A DNA stretch of 64,000 nt from NCBI GenBank assembly GCA_034509735.1, contig JACGWO010000010.1, forward strand, positions 7,267,193 through 7,331,192, written 5' to 3'. Both the position numbers and the translations under genes were made by a program. This document shows, piece by piece, positions 44,041-55,798 of this stretch. The notes below the pieces were generated by a model. It was given only the letters and a program-made list of their open reading frames with translations. It searched no databases and was not told the origin of the DNA. Origin of the DNA: Sesamum alatum (Eukaryota > Streptophyta > Magnoliopsida > Lamiales > Pedaliaceae). Position 1 is the first letter of the stretch. Every line of letters starts with the position of its first letter.

Positions 44041-47000
44041 GCCTTCCATTTCTTTCTCTTTTTTCATGATATATATTTGTTAATCCTTTTAATTAGAGAC
44101 CTGTTTTCTGACAATCTCTATTGGACCCTCTTCGTCTTCATTTTTTTCTCCCGTCAGACGCTCCCAAAATTTCCAGATATTGACAAGGTAACAAACATCG
44201 TCTTTGTTTTGTAGCTTTTGACGAATTTTGAGGCAAGAACCAATGCAAATTTGGGAACCTCTGAGTATGATATACAAACGTTTCTTTTTATTTGAATTGG
44301 TTAAATCCGTGTGGAATGATCATGTTTGTTGTTAATGTGTGGACATGTTGAATTTTGTTGGATCTTATGTTAACTTTATGTTGTTGGGAACTTTCTCTGA
44401 ATGTCTGAATTTTCTGTGTGGGTTTGTCATTTTTAAGAATTGAGAGACTGGAAAGTGAGATTAATATACGAGAATTCTGATTTTTCGACTAATTTTTACG
44501 TTCATTGATTTGAAAAACTCGTAAATTGATTTGGGTTGTCGATAAGCTTGGATATTGTTCTATTTGTTCTTGGACCTGCAATGTGTACGTTTTTCATGTG
44601 TTTTTCGATTTTGTGAAGTCATTTAAAATTTTAGTCGCAGGTAAAGTTGCTTGGGCAAAACATCATATCTAGTTGTCAAGCTAATGTAAATCTCTTCTGG
44701 TTGCATCAATGTATTGGCAGAAATGTTTTCCTGCTTTTCTTGCTTGCATTCACAGAGCCAGGGCAAGTCATCCTGTCTCATTCACTTTGACTAATGGCTT
44801 ACAAATTCTTGCTTCTTTTTTAGGAGGAAAAAGGCATTTTCTTCATGTATAACATTGCTTATATATCTATGACCAAGCATTACAAACTTGTCTAAATATG
44901 TACCAATTCATAAATGGTGTGTAAATTTAGACATCAGAATTTCTTTTGATGCATAATTAAGTATTAGAACCACATTTAGATTCTAATTGGTTCTTTGAGA
45001 TTTTCCATGTTGCTTGCACGCTAGGGTCACGTGGAGAGAAATCGTTTTGATGACATGCATTAAACTTTTGTAACATGGCCTGCGGCTGTATTGTTGGACC
45101 AAGACCAATAATGATATTATGCTTGTATCGCCTAATATCTAGAATTCATCGTGACCTTGAACTGATAAGAAGATTCTCTTTTTGTGCACTTTGGGGTCCA
45201 TGCTGAGAAATATTTTCTTGATGTCCTTGGTTAGAGTCGTTAGATTTTCTTAACATGAGACAGCTTTGCTCTTGAGCAGGACTAATCATGAATTTGCTTG
45301 TCCTATGTTCATCTTGACCTTGAAGTGAAAAGTAGATTCTAGTTTGTGCCTTGGAGCAAGCTCTTTTATATCTTTTTCTTTCACTGGGAAGATAAACACT
45401 TTATTCAAGTATCTGGTCTGGTCGTCATTATATTCTCAATGGTCTTGTAGTAGTCTAATGTGAAATCTGCTTTATTTCTATGTTAAGCGATTTCTCATGC
45501 ATTAGCTTCATCATGTTATAAGCTATGAAGTTTGCCAATGGCTAGCCATAACTCTATGAATTGTGTGAAAACCCTATTCACTATCCAAATAAAGGAATTA
45601 TACTCAATTTTGGTCTTTCTCTCTAAACAAGGTTGTCGCGATGTTATATTGAGTACTTCTTATCATTTCATTGAATACTCTTGCGATTTGTTGATAACCT
45701 TTCATTGATCTTTGTAGGTTGTAAATTCCTGCACATTTATCTGAAAGGTAATGGCTGCTGAGGAAGATATTGATGTTCCAGCTTTAAAATCACTGTTAAA
45801 CCAAACACAGACTAACTGGAAGCAGGAGATGGAGAGAGCCAGTCGCAAGTGGATGCCTTGCAACAGAAGCTTACAGAGGTAAAGGCTTGCATACAAGGGT
45901 CAGAGGCAGATGCAAAGAAGGAACTTGATGTTCTTTGGCGTAGAGTTGAAAACTTCTGCAACATTATTGACATACTTAAAATCAAGCCAGAATCATTGCA
46001 GTTCCTCATTTGGCTCATACGTCCTGTGTATCAAACAGTTGGATGGTGTGGGCCTTGTTGATAAAAATGGTGTACCATTGTCTGGATGGTCAAGGAATGT
46101 AGACATTTCTTCCTTTGACAGTGCTGATGTGGAGACATGGACATCACTTAGTAGTCAGGAAGGTTCTTGATGAACAAGATGGAGTCTATATTAGTGAATT
46201 ACTCAAAAGTGTACAAATGGTTACAGATGTAATGGAAAGTCTTGTAAGAGAGTTATCATGGCTGAATCAGAACGGCTATTGAGAAGCAGAAGGTGACGGT
46301 AGGGCAGGAAGAAATTAAAAAGAAGGCAGTTCAAATTGAGAACATGTCTATAAAACTAGAAGAGATGGAACAGTTTGCGATGGGTACAAATAGTATTTTG
46401 AATGAGATGAGACAGAGGGTCGAAGATTTGGTCGAAGAAACCTCTAGACAGAGGCAAAGAGCTGCCGAAAATGAGCAGGAGCTTTGCCGTGTTAAGCAAG
46501 ACTTTGAATCCCTGAAATCTTATGTCAGTACTCTGATTAGTGTAAGGGAAACACTTCTTTCATCAGAAAAGCAATTTCAGACAATTGAAAAGCACTTTGA
46601 ACGGTCAGTATGTCTAACTTCTATTATTTTGTCTAGATTTTGGAATAGTTAGTGCTTTTGTCATTATTAATGTTTGCCGTTTATTTGTTCATCATGTTTG
46701 TTACTAACTATTCAAGTTTTCCTATTTGTTTCGCACTGCCTTTCAATTTTTGTTTCTATCAATTTCATATTTGTGCTTGTAGTATTTTCTACTTTTTCAT
46801 TTGTTTCCCCATCCATTAGTAGAAAGAAACAACATACATTTAATACTGACTTATGCTGAAAGATGAGCCTAAGATGGATCCTGCTTAAGTACTTTGCAAT
46901 AAAGTCAAGCCTACTCCTGAGAAATGTTTCCAGTAAAGTCTTGAGTTCAATAGAGAGCATTTATCTATTCCAAGAATGATTCATCTGAAAAACCCAGTTT

Positions 47001-48101
47001 CCACTTATCTAACTTCTTGTTGTTGACAACTTCTACTATAGCAACCTTCTGTATCCCAATGGCAACATCTTCTACCAAAGATCTTTTTCTTTCTTCTTTA
47101 TATACTACCTTATATGTACATGATGCTAGATATTATAAGACGGAACTTGGGTGAAGGAAAACTACAATTATGAATTCAGTACTTTATGACAATTCTAGCA
47201 ACTTGTCTTGAAACATGCTGCTTTCATTGACCCCTTATAACCATCTTCCTTGTTGACAAGGCATCTTTTCCTGTTCTTAGAACTTAAATATCTCCATTTC
47301 AATTGCAAAGGAAAATGGTTCTTCTTTTGCTTTATTGTAGCTTAACATACACTTTGCAGCACTCTGAGGTTAGCATATGTTGATATTCTAATGGCAGATT
47401 GTAAAGGAACTTACAGTTTATAGCTGGGATGATTGCAACACCTATTATCTATTAACTAAATACTGACCTTAAATATAATAATCAAGGTTTAGACCCTATA
47501 AAGGGCTAATAAAAGATTTTCATTTCCTGTTCCTTCTTTTTCTATTTCTTCACCTTAAATTCTGATAAACCAAAGTCCGTCTTTTGAGAATTCTCTCCTT
47601 GTTTGTTCAGAAGTATTGTTGACTGTGTCTGGCTAGAAAACTCGTTTCATGTCCGGGAAATTTACTTTATGTTGTTGTCTTGGAAACAATCAGGCTCGTA
47701 GCGAAAACATCACAGTTGGAAAACGAAAAGATGCAAAAGGAGGCTGAGGTCCAGAAACTCATGGAAGAGAATGTGAGGTTGAGTGGTCTACTAGACAAGA
47801 AAGAAGCCCAACTCGTGGCCATGAACGAGCAGTGTAAGGTTATGGCACTGAATGCTTCCAACATTTAGTTTGACATTCTTAACTCCCTCTGAGAGAGCTG
47901 CCTTTTTGAAGCGAGTGTGGTCAGATGAATTCGGATTGTCTCTTTATTTTCCAACAAGAATGTTTGCTCTTTCGTTCTACTTCCTCGTTGAGAAGTGTTC
48001 AGTTTGATAGGACTCAAAACTTGTACTGTTAGGACTGTTTTCCAATTTTTTCAGTGCAATGTGTGATTATCATCATATTGTCTCAATACAATATCGTCAT
48101 A
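44041..48101 (+). pseudogene. Left copy of the coiled-coil (ELKS/Rab6-interacting-like) gene, frameshifted
   Basis: Duplicate of the gene at 54081-63720, alignable by eye from 44041 to about 48101, introns included. It is therefore a DNA-level duplicate, not a retrocopy. Layout: 5' UTR exon ending at a CAAG/GTAAC donor (44188), intron to a TTTGTAG acceptor (45715-45717), ATG at 45751, exon to 46603, a 1,090-bp intron (46604-47693), last exon 47694-47868 ending AACATTTAG. The first coding exon has many small indels relative to the right copy (for example AGAGAGCC for AGAGGAGCC, GAGTTGAAA for GAGTGAAA, AATCAAGCC for AATCCAAAGCC, GTAAGAGAG for GTAAAGAGAG, CAGAACGG for CAGAAACGG), so it cannot encode the protein. 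From about 46280 to 46630 the two copies look identical. The last exon is intact. Confidence 0.85.
46293..46652 (+). other. Intact stretch of the left gene copy
   Basis: The only long undamaged coding segment of the left copy: MTVGQEEIKKKAVQIENMSI through FQTIEKHFER, then intron read-through to a stop at 46652. It equals residues about 183-287 of the right-copy protein. No substitution or indel was seen against 56350-56658. Confidence 0.8.
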
Positions 48102-49196
48102 TTGTCACCTCATCATCATTGCCAAATAACCTATATTATTTAAATTTTATTTTATCCCTACCCCACCCCCTCCCCACCCCGACCACCAAAACTTGCCCCC
48201 TCCCTCCCCACCATCGTCCGTAGCATGTCGTCGACCCCCATTGCGCGACGCGACGTCACCAAGATCCAGATTGTGGTCTTCCAGTTCCGAAAACGCCATC
48301 ACCCCCATCTGGGCAACCTCGCGTAGCTCAGATCTAGAAACAGGGGGCAAAGATGCCGATCTGGACGACGCGACGTTGCCAAAATCTAATCTACAACAGC
48401 GTGCCGCACAAGCTCGAAACTAGGGGCGACAGCATCACCCTCGCCCTTCTCTATGAAGGCGTCGCCCCCAATTTAAAAAGTTAATTAATTTGAATTAAAA
48501 TAATTAAAAGAAAATGAAGAAAAAAATAAATTTTGAAATTTTTTTAAAAAAATTAAAAGAAAGTTAAGAAATTATTTTTAAAAAAGTTAAGAAATTTGAT
48601 TTAATTTTTGAAAATAAAAACAATAATTACTTTTATAGTAAATAATATAATTTATTAAATATATTCAAACTAAATTTTAATTCAAATAGAGTTAATAAAA
48701 TATAATTATTATAATTTATTAAAATTTATATTGATATAGATATTTAAATTTAAAAATTGAATTTTAGTATATTAATCTTTTATATTGTGATTTTAAATTA
48801 ATTTATCAATTTGATATAAAATTTTAAAATTTATATTTTATTTTGATATTTAAATAATATATATTTAAGAACAAAGTTATTTATTAAATGGATTTTAGCC
48901 TTAAATAAAATATGTCACCATGCCACCTCACTATGCCTGTCAAATCATCTGCTATGTAAGAAAATTTTTATTTTTTTAATCCACGTGTGAAATGATCGCC
49001 GAACAGGTGAAAGATTCTAGGCAAATTATGATTTTTTTTTTACTTAAATTGCACTTTTTAGAAATTAATGTCCTAAATAGCTATTTTTAATTGGGCCTAG
49101 ACTAAAAGTGCCACCGCCCCTAAAAAAATGGACCAGAATTTCATTTTCCCCATTATTTAATTATAATATTTGTGCAAATAATAATCTAAGAGCAAT
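48102..49196. other. C-rich block and AT-rich spacer
   Basis: 48160-48480 is C-rich (CCCACCCCCTCCCCACCCCG) with two opposite frames open by composition. 48480-48960 is extremely AT-rich. No gene recognised. The sequence departs from the right gene copy just after ATTGTCTCAATACA. Confidence 0.4.
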
Positions 49197-49202
49197 AAAC
49201 GT

Positions 49203-49929
49203 TGATGCGCACAACAAATACTTTTACAAAGTTAATCACCAAATATGACCTAAATCTAAGTCAAGGAGTCAGGCCTTGTGTGCTGGCCCAACAGGCTCGA
49301 ACCATGCTAGCTCAAGTACAATTGACTGACAGCAAGGGTAACAGGCCTATCAGCCCAATCTTGCCACCTTGCTGATAGGGCAATGCCCCAGAACAGGGTT
49401 CGTATTAGCAAGCCCAATGTCGTACAACAAGGCTGCCACATTAGTCGTATTCTACACATCCTATCCTAAAAGTGTGCCAGCATGGACGTTAGTTCCTACT
49501 AGATCCGGCTTATGGAAGATACAGGTAACTAACAATCCTATATTCTCGATTGACTTGGAAGGATCCCTTTTTACTAGTATATCTCTTAGATGATCACCCC
49601 AACAACTGGATACGCATCATCCCTAGAAAATAGACATATTAAAAATTTCAGGAATATTTCAACCATCTTTAATCGATTCCTAAATCTCTAAAAACCTTCT
49701 CCTATAGATAGGGGTTTGGGTAGTCAACAAGGTAACTAAGCTCACTCATAGAGCAAGGTTGCTCGGTTTTGTCTCTTTTTCCAACATTTTCCTCATGAAT
49801 TTTCATACTTTTCTACTGACTTTTAAGCATCAGAATGTTAATTTTTATTTTGCAGGTCGCCCTCTGATAATCTTAGGATTTTTGAGAAGATCCTTTAATC
49901 TTTGTGGCGCTACTGGGTTCTGGTACACA
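49203..49929 (+). mobile_element. Solo LTR-like segment related to the gag-only element's LTRs
   Basis: Starts TGATGCGCACAACA and ends CTGGTACACA. Its last 120 bp (AAGCATCAGAATGTTAATTT, TCTTAGGATTTTTGAGAAGA, TCCTTTAATCTTTGTGGCGC) match the ends of the LTRs at 19314-20066 and 22337-23080. A CCTATAGATAGGGG stretch sits where those LTRs have their TATA box. No internal region follows and no clear 5-bp duplication was found, so limits are approximate. Confidence 0.65.
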
Positions 49930-50148
49930 CAAAATATAATTGCCATTATATTTGTCTTGTCACTATAAATGCATTACTAATTGTTTAAAATAATTTTATG
50001 CACAACTCTTGTCACTAATAATTATATTGTTATAAGAACAAAATCAATATTATTTAATATATATTTTTAGTGATAATTTTAAAATTATTTTATAATATTT
50101 TATCACAATATTATTTTTTATTGTAGTGATAAACTAGTTTTTATACTC
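49930..50148. other. AT-rich spacer
   Basis: No gene; a weak CACTA...TAGTG pair was considered and not accepted. Confidence 0.4.
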
Positions 50149-50151
50149 CTA

Positions 50152-51155
50152 GGCCATGTTTACATACGTGTATAGGTATAATAGGTGTTGGATATAATTC
50201 ATATTAAGTCTTGTATTAGGTTATATAAGTAAACTGATACCATGTTCACTTTGCAAGGATTCAGCGGCATATTAGTGTTGGGTCAATTGTAATTTCTTTA
50301 TACTGACATTGCTTCCAATAAGTATTGCTTGGGCACTTTACCTATTTGCCCTCAATCTCAAATAAAACAAAATCAGAAGTCATTCACGCAGCTGTAAAGT
50401 CACTATTTTGTGCCATTCTTATAGTCTTCCGCTCAACGCCATTGCTGTGCGAGCCTCCTTTGCTGCAAACCCCTCCAAGTGTAAGTTTTAGATGAAAACG
50501 ATTTGATTTTTTCACAAAGTAAAGGCTAATTTTTTTTCCTTCGAAGGTGAATCGAAGGAACTCTTGATACTTCCTCCTCAAATTTTGTTGCCGGGGAATT
50601 TTATTGTCTTTTCCTTCCCATTTTCTTATGCAAAGAAAATCATAAGATTCGGGATGTTTTATATAAAGAAAAATGGAGAAGATACACAAAAACATTAAAA
50701 AAAAAAGGAAGAAGAAGAAAAAAAAAAAAAGGGTAAAATTGATAGTTACAATCGTAGCAGCCAAACGCAAGGAAGAGGACTTACAGATGAAGGGAGGACG
50801 AAGACAGTTTTGAAGGAAAAAGTAGAGGAAAGCTGGTGATATTAGTATCTGATATGTGTCAGAGCATTCATTACATAGCAGTGGTTTTCCTTGAAATTCT
50901 AAAACCAAGCATGGGCAATATTGCGATTTTGCATAGGAATATTAGGGACAAAAAGGGCACACAAAGTTAATACAAATGTGGTGGGGCCAGACCGATTGTA
51001 ATACAGCCAACGTTGGTTGTATTACAATCGGGGCCTAATATGGCCTAGTAGCGGGCCTTCTTCTATAATAGCGGGCCACCGATTATGCAAGTAAATATGA
51101 GATTGTGCTCTATTAGGCCCTTTATCCAGTTTAGTAGAGGTATGTAAACATGACC
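50152..51155. mobile_element. PIF/Harbinger-type non-autonomous element, 1.0 kb
   Basis: Inverted ends GGCCATGTTTACATAC and, from the right, GGTCATGTTTACATAC (one mismatch in 16). CTA is duplicated at 50149-50151 and 51156-51158. A 3-bp duplication plus a GG(G)C-start fits Harbinger/Tourist transposition (usual TSD TWA; CTA would be a variant). A minus-strand frame at 50384-50908 (174 codons) crosses a poly-A/T tract and resembles no transposase. A 40-bp palindrome lies at 50992-51031. Confidence 0.72.
50992..51031. repeat. 40-bp palindrome
   Basis: Arms CCGATTGTAATACAGCCAAC and GTTGGTTGTATTACAATCGG pair with one mismatch and no spacer, near the right end of the Harbinger-type element. Confidence 0.9.
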
Positions 51156-51158
51156 CTA

Positions 51159-51785
51159 GTTTTTCAAAATTGGGGCAAGTTGTGTAAATCGATGCCATAT
51201 ATATATATATATATCTATATATATTTTCTTTCAAAAGCAATCGATGCCATATATACCAATATTTGGTTTAGTTACAAATAATATTCTTAATTTCACTATT
51301 TTGTGAATTACATATACATCAATTTATATTAGTTCTATGCAGTATTTGAGTTTCTCATTAGTCATCGTTGGGTTTTAAGCTAATCTTTATTCAAAAGTGT
51401 CTCAACAAAATGTTAGAGTGAGTTCCCTTCTTTTACCTCTCTGGTCTCTTATTTACAGAAGAAGGATAAAAAATTAAGGGGTTAGTTGAGCAAAATGAAC
51501 ATATGTCATGGAGAGTAGGGCAAATTTTACCATCCAGGGAGTGGATTGGTTCAGTTATATGTCACGTCAATAATGTTCCATATTAATAAAAAGTGTTGCC
51601 ACATCAAAAGGTGGTGCATGTTTATTTATGAGAGAAACTGTTAGTTATTTTAGTTAGATCAACTGTTATCCTAAACTTTTTGCTACTTGTCGAATTGTCT
51701 ATTGACGTATCACATACTGATGTGTCCGTCTTGGATGGGCTCCTATCTCTTCATTTGTAGTTCATCTATCCAGGTCATCAGTTGG
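51159..51785. other. AT-rich spacer
   Basis: No gene recognised; a (TA)n tract is at about 51199-51213. Confidence 0.4.
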
Positions 51786-51788
51786 GCT

Positions 51789-52105
51789 CACTAGAAAAAA
51801 GAATACTATTGGCTACAATTTTAATTGCTATGACTAAAACTGCAGTAAATAACTATTATTAACTATGGTTAAATAAAACTGATGTGAAAAATTAGTTTTT
51901 CTACTATGAAAAAATTATTTGACACAGCTAAGAACTATGATGAAAATATTTGCCATGGATTTTAGTCATGATAAATGTCTTAGCCACCCTCGTCAAAACC
52001 ACGGCCAACAACCATTGCGTGGCTATTGTCAATAACTACTTGCTACGAGTATTTATAATTAATTATGATAATTAACCATAATTAAATATTATATTTCTTA
52101 TAGTG
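51789..52105. mobile_element. CACTA miniature element
   Basis: 317 bp starting CACTAGAAAAAAG and ending TTTCTTATAGTG, with the 3-bp duplication GCT on both sides (51786-51788 and 52106-52108). CACTA...TAGTG ends and a 3-bp duplication are the diagnostic pair for En/Spm-type elements. The inside repeats TAACTA-GTTA and ACTATG-type words in both orientations and has no coding capacity. Confidence 0.82.
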
Positions 52106-52108
52106 GCT

Positions 52109-53569
52109 TCTGCAAGGCCAACACCTTTATAGGATTAGCCCTATAAAACTTGAGTCTCTTTAAATAAATTGATATTATAGCATGAAATGAGAATAAGCTT
52201 TTAAAAATTACTATTAATCAACATAAGAACTTGAAGAGAAGGAAATGTAACTTGGACAACTCCAAAGTTAAGTTATTTACAATTATTCTTTAATATCTAT
52301 CTATTTTTTTTTCTATTATAAAAGCATCAATGTTTGAACTTTAGGCAAATTTACCGTTGTGATATTTATTATTATATTATTACTATTATTATGATAAACA
52401 TGAAAACTAATATTATTATTGTTTTCTTAAAATTTTGATTTTAATACTATTTTATTTTAATAAAATTATTAACTTCTTATATTGAACTTAGACTTTACCT
52501 TGTAATGAACTTGAACTTATTGAACTATATAGCTTCACTTCATTTCTAAAATTATTAAATTATTAAATTTATTATCCAAAACATTTCTTGATGCATGCAT
52601 ATGAATATTTTTCTTTTAAGAATATATATAGGTAATCTATGTTTAAGTTGTAAATTATACTATACGTATTTGATATGCAAACATATATAGTGTTACTATA
52701 TATATGTCCAAATAAGCTCCATATATTTATGCTCAAACTCTTGCGAATATAAAAATATAGAGACCAATTAGTTTTCTTTTATCTTAATTCAATTCAAAAT
52801 AAGGTGAACTTAGTTTAATCAGGGATATTTAGAACATAACTTTAAAATATATTTTTTTTATAAAATCTACTTTATATTAAATCTATATGTTATTAGACAC
52901 TAAAAAAATAGAAATAAAAATGGTATTCTGAATAAAAGGATAATAATATAAATGAAATTCAGTTTTTAAATACTAGAAAATTAGAATATATATATATATA
53001 TATATATATAATTTCAACCCTTTAATTAGTGCATCTCATTTTGATTGAATGTACCATTAGTGACGGACGTTTGGATCGTATTGTTCGAGTCCCAATTCGA
53101 TTCGAATGGATTCATATATATTGGATCAGATAGTTTTTTATAATTTTTAAATTTCAAATTATCCTGACCTGATTTTATATAAATTGGATCGATTATTGGA
53201 TAGTGAAAAATACTCAATTGGATTAATCAGTTAATCAATATTTATTTAAAAAATAAAAAACTTTAGATTTAAAATAAACAAATTAAGAAAAGAAAATTAT
53301 TTATTGTTACTGGTAAAGTAGTAAAGAAAAAAATATATGAGTTTGTTGATCTACTTATCAAGTTATTCATATTATGAATTGGATTATTTCTATTAATTTG
53401 AATTAATTTTTGTGTCATACTATTTTTAACATTAATAAGTTGATATTATAATTTGAAATTACATCTTTGTATAATATTTTAAAAACTAAAATTACACTAT
53501 GCATAGAAATTACAATTGATAATTATAGAATTATCAAAAGAAAAATATGCTAAAATATGTAATTAATTT
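52109..53569. other. AT-rich spacer
   Basis: No gene recognised. Contains a (TA)n tract near 52987-53010. The interval 53070-53240 has GATTCGAATGG / GGATCGATTATTGG words that faintly resemble the arms of the GAGCTCG-type element but no ends were found. Confidence 0.4.
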
Positions 53570-54080
53570 TTCTCTCTTCCTTGAGAGCTCTCCCCTCGTA
53601 TGAGGAATTTCTCAACCCCCCTTTAGGGCTTGTAGCTAGATCTGATCCTGATCCATGGGAGTTCCCTCTCCTTGTTATACGCCTGTGTAAGTCTTTTTTG
53701 CATTGCTGATTTTACTGTTTTTTCTATTTTTGCTTCTAGATCTTCGTCTGATCTTCTTCCCCCCTTTTTTCTCTGAGTTTGTCCTGATCTTCTGTCTCTT
53801 GCTTTCTATTGTTATCCTCGTTTCTGTGCAGGTTCTGTGGTCTCTGTGTGCTGTTCTGACAACCCTCTTGCTGTTGTGCTCGATCCCAATCTTCTTTATC
53901 TGATTCAATGGACTCCAATTTGAATAGATTGGGGAAATCGTTATCTTTGGCTGAGGAAGAGGGGAATGAGGTGATTCTGCCATCGGGACTTTGGGATAAA
54001 GATGACGATTTGGGTGGTTTTTTTTGTGGTGGGACGCCTGCTCAACCAGAAACCCTTTGTGGTGGGACAAAGGTGATTCT
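53570..54080 (+). mobile_element. L1 LINE 5' fragment (leader plus ORF1 start)
   Basis: 53570-53905 is a pyrimidine-rich leader. An ATG at 53908 opens MDSNLNRLGKSLSLAEEEGN, then VILPSGLWDKDDDLGGFF, which resembles the N-terminus of plant LINE ORF1 (DUF4283 proteins: 'L..L...L.LTEEE...V..P.GLW'). The similarity stops near 54060-54080, exactly where homology to the left copy of the coiled-coil gene begins. Since LINEs normally lose their 5' end, a 3'-truncated piece suggests that the breakpoint of the gene duplication lies here. Confidence 0.6.
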
Positions 54081-55798
54081 GCCTTCCCTTTCTTTCTCTT
54101 TTTTCATGATATATATTTGTTAATCCTTTTAATTGGAGACGTGTTTTCTGACAATCCTTGTTGGACCCTCTTCGTCTTCATTTTCTCCCGTCAGACGCTC
54201 CCAAAATTTCCAGATATTGACAAGGTAACTAACGTCGTCTTTATTTTGTAGTTTTTGATGAATTTTGAGGCAAGAACCAATGGAAATTTTGGAACCTCCG
54301 AGTATGATATACAAACGTTTCTTTTTATTTGATTGGTTAAATCCGTGTGGAATGATCATATTTGTTGTCAATGTGTGGAAATGTTGAATTTTGTTGGATC
54401 TTATGTTAACGTAACTTTATGTTGTTGGGAACTTTCTCTGAATGTCTGAATTTTCTGTGTGGGTTTGTCATTTTTAAGAATTGAGAGACTGGAAAGTGAG
54501 ATTAATATACGAGAATTCTGATTTTTTGACTAATTTTTACGTTCATTGATTTGAAAAACTCGTAAATTGATTTGGGTTGTCGATAAGCTTGGAAGATATT
54601 GTTCTATTGGTTCTTGGGCCTGCAATGTGTACGTTTTTCATGTGATCGATTTTGTGAAGTCATTTAAAATTTTAGTCACAGGTAAAGTTGCTTGGGCAAA
54701 ATATCATATCTAATTGTCAAGCTAATGTAAATCTCTTCTGGTTGTATCAATATATTGGCAGAAAAGTTTTCCTGCTTTTCTTCTTGCATTCACGGAGCCA
54801 GGGCAAGTCCTCATGTCTCATTTACTTCGACTAATGGCTTAGAAATTCATGCTTCTTTTGAAGGAGGAAAAATGCATTTTCTTCATGTATAGCATTGCTG
54901 TATATATCTATGACCAAGCGTGACAAACTTGTCTAAATATGTACCATCATAAATGGTGTGTAAATTTAGACATCAGAATTTCTTTTGAAGCATAATTAAG
55001 TATTAAAACCACATTTAGATTCTAATTGGTTCTTTGAGATTTTCCATGTTGCTTGCACGCTAGGGTCCCGTGGAGAGAAATCGTTTTGATGACATGCATT
55101 AAACTTTTATAACATGGCCTGCAGCTGTACTGTTGGACCTGACCAATAATGATATTATGCTTGTATCGCCTATATATCTTGAATTCATCGTGACCTTGAA
55201 CTGACAAGAAGATTCTGTTTTTGTGTACTTTGGGGTCCATGCTGAGAAACATTTTCTTGATGTCCTTGGTTAGAGTCGTTAGATTTTCTTAACATGAGAC
55301 AGCTTTACTCTTGAGCAGGACTAATCATGAATTTGCTTGTCCTATGTTCATCTTGACCTTGAAGTGAAAAGTAGATTCTAGTTGTGCCTTGGAGCAAGCT
55401 TGTTTATGTCTTTTCTTTCACTGGGAAGATAAACACTTTAATCAAGTATCTGGTCTGGTCGTGATTATATGCTGCATGGTCCTGTTGTAGTCTTATGTGG
55501 AAATCTGCTTCATGTCTATTTTAAGCCATTTCTCATGCATTAGCTTCATCATGTTATAAGATATGAAGTTTGCCAATGGCTAGCCATAGTTCTATGAATT
55601 GTGTGAAACCCTATTCACTGTGCAACATTATAGCCACAAAAGAATTATACTCAATTTTGTTCTTTCTCTCTAAACAAGGTTGTCGCTATGTTGGATTGAA
55701 TACTTCTTATCATTTTCATTGAATGGTCTTGTGATTTGCTGCTAACCTTTCATTGATCTTTGTGGGTTGTAAATTCCTGCACATTTATCTGGAAGGTA
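54081..55798 (+). other. 5' UTR exon and first intron of the intact gene copy
   Basis: A non-coding first exon ends GATATTGACAAG with a GTAAC donor at 54225. The intron runs to about 55766, where the left copy has TTTGTAG/GTTGTAAA and this copy has TTTGTGG/GTTGTAAA. The matching AG acceptor is lost; the next AG before the start codon is GGAAG at 55791-55795. No upstream ATG is conserved between the copies. Confidence 0.55.

Noticed and set aside
48193..48423. 76-codon frame in the C-rich block downstream of the left gene copy
   Set aside because: An opposing frame of similar size overlaps it; composition effect, and no family seen.
49955..50129. Possible CACTA element (CACTATAAATGC ... TTGTAGTG)
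   Set aside because: The flanking 3-bp sequences do not match (TGT versus ATA) and the arms share little beyond the CACTA core.
50384..50908. 174-codon minus-strand ORF inside the Harbinger-type element
   Set aside because: Contains a long Phe run from a poly-T tract and no transposase motif; treated as chance.
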